From positions 1-11,564 of the forward strand of contig JAKDMR010000039.1 in NCBI GenBank assembly GCA_030452275.1: 11,564 nt of DNA. Direction: 5' to 3'. The notes below the pieces were generated by a model that had not been told where the DNA came from, searched no databases, and saw only the letters and a program-made list of their open reading frames with translations. This document shows positions 11,137 through 11,564 of this stretch, one piece after another. The translations under genes were made by a program, and so were the position numbers. The DNA is from Candidatus Nitrosocosmicus sp. GTDB lineage: Archaea > Thermoproteota > Nitrososphaeria > Nitrososphaerales > Nitrososphaeraceae. Position 1 is the stretch's first letter. Each line of letters starts with the position of its first letter.

Positions 11137-11564
11137 ATGAGTTTGTATAATCTTTCTTACTGTACTCCTGAAAATATTCCTAAAGAAATTCTAAATTACG
11201 ATAATCCATTGGAACAATTGGCAGTAGGACAGTCAGGTAAATTAGGTGTTTTACAACTTGGTCTAGAACATGATCCAGATAGTCATAAAACATCCATAAA
11301 ACACCAATATTACAAAGTTCCTTTATGCATAAAGCGTGCTCTTTATCTTGAAGAGACATTTCCCGAGATGGCTTATGTTTATATTATTTCTCCATCTGGA
11401 GGCATTTTACAAGGTGATAGGTATAGAATTGACATTACACTTACTAATTCAGCTAAATCTCATGTTACTACCCAAAGTGCTACTAGAGTATACAGGATGA
11501 ATAAAAACTTTGGATCTCAAATAATAAATTTGAATGTTGATAAAGACTGTTACTTAGAATATAT
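11137..11564 (+). CDS. ureD: Urease accessory protein UreD (UreH), 5' part, runs off the window
   Basis: UreD is the scaffold protein that binds the urease apoprotein and, through UreF and UreG, passes nickel to the active site. Only the first 142 codons are present and the frame stays open to the window edge. The family core is clear: SPSGGILQGDRYRIDI, matching the usual GGLLxGDRLxxDV, followed by SHVTTQSATRVYRM, matching the usual TTQAATKVYR. The start ATG 11137 lies 14 bases after the ureG stop; a TTG three codons earlier is possible but less likely. The N-terminal extension before the core (about 80 residues) is somewhat longer than in many bacterial UreD proteins. Following ureEFG on the same strand, it completes the set of standard urease maturation genes. 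Confidence 0.92.
   Translation, partial: MSLYNLSYCTPENIPKEILNYDNPLEQLAVGQSGKLGVLQLGLEHDPDSHKTSIKHQYYKVPLCIKRALYLEETFPEMAYVYIISPSGGILQGDRYRIDITLTNSAKSHVTTQSATRVYRMNKNFGSQIINLNVDKDCYLEY

Noticed and set aside
1..11564. Signs of a mobile element or recent horizontal transfer around the urease locus
   Set aside because: No transposase, integrase, tRNA, terminal inverted repeats or abrupt composition change was seen; base composition is even across the window.

Overview
The window looks like chromosomal DNA from an ammonia-oxidising archaeon (Nitrososphaeria, formerly Thaumarchaeota). It carries an almost complete urea uptake and urease locus, with every supported gene on the + strand. The archaeal call rests on a group II (thermosome-type) chaperonin inside the cluster, TATA-like boxes about 25-30 bases upstream of several starts, Shine-Dalgarno sites of the GGAGG/AGGTGA type, and frequent TTG/GTG starts. 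The DNA is AT-rich, roughly one third G+C by eye. Low G+C combined with both a Dur3-like symporter and a UT-type channel fits a Nitrosocosmicus-like soil lineage better than the higher-G+C Nitrososphaera, but that genus-level guess is inference.

Layout. Bases 76-3631 encode two unrelated urea transporters: a Dur3-type sodium:solute symporter carrying an extra C-terminal universal stress protein (USP) domain, and a UT-family urea channel. A small unrecognised protein follows (3749-4351), then a 10-bp-arm palindrome and a promoter. Bases 4466-6950 are the urease structural genes ureA, ureB and ureC as separate polypeptides. A possible 18-codon ORF with its own ribosome binding site links ureA to ureB. 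Bases 7057-9054 hold a divergent thermosome subunit and, tightly coupled to it, a small unrecognised protein with an Asn/Pro-rich tail. Bases 9177-11564 hold the accessory genes ureE (with an internal His-Asp repeat), ureF, ureG and the start of ureD, which runs off the window.

How the genes work together. The transporters bring in urea. UreABC hydrolyses it to ammonia, which feeds ammonia oxidation, and CO2, which can feed carbon fixation. UreE delivers nickel, and the UreD-UreF-UreG complex carbamylates the active-site lysine and inserts two nickel ions at the cost of GTP. The chaperonin and its small partner sit exactly between the structural and maturation genes, so a dedicated role in folding or assembling urease or its accessory complex is the most interesting hypothesis here.

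Expression. Genes after a longer gap (dur3-like, UT, the 3749 gene, ureA, chaperonin, ureE) have a TATA-like box placed so that transcripts would be leaderless or nearly so. Genes internal to a transcript (ureB, ureC, the 8623 gene, the mini-ORF) have clear Shine-Dalgarno sites. No tRNA, rRNA, CRISPR array, insertion sequence or integrase was seen.
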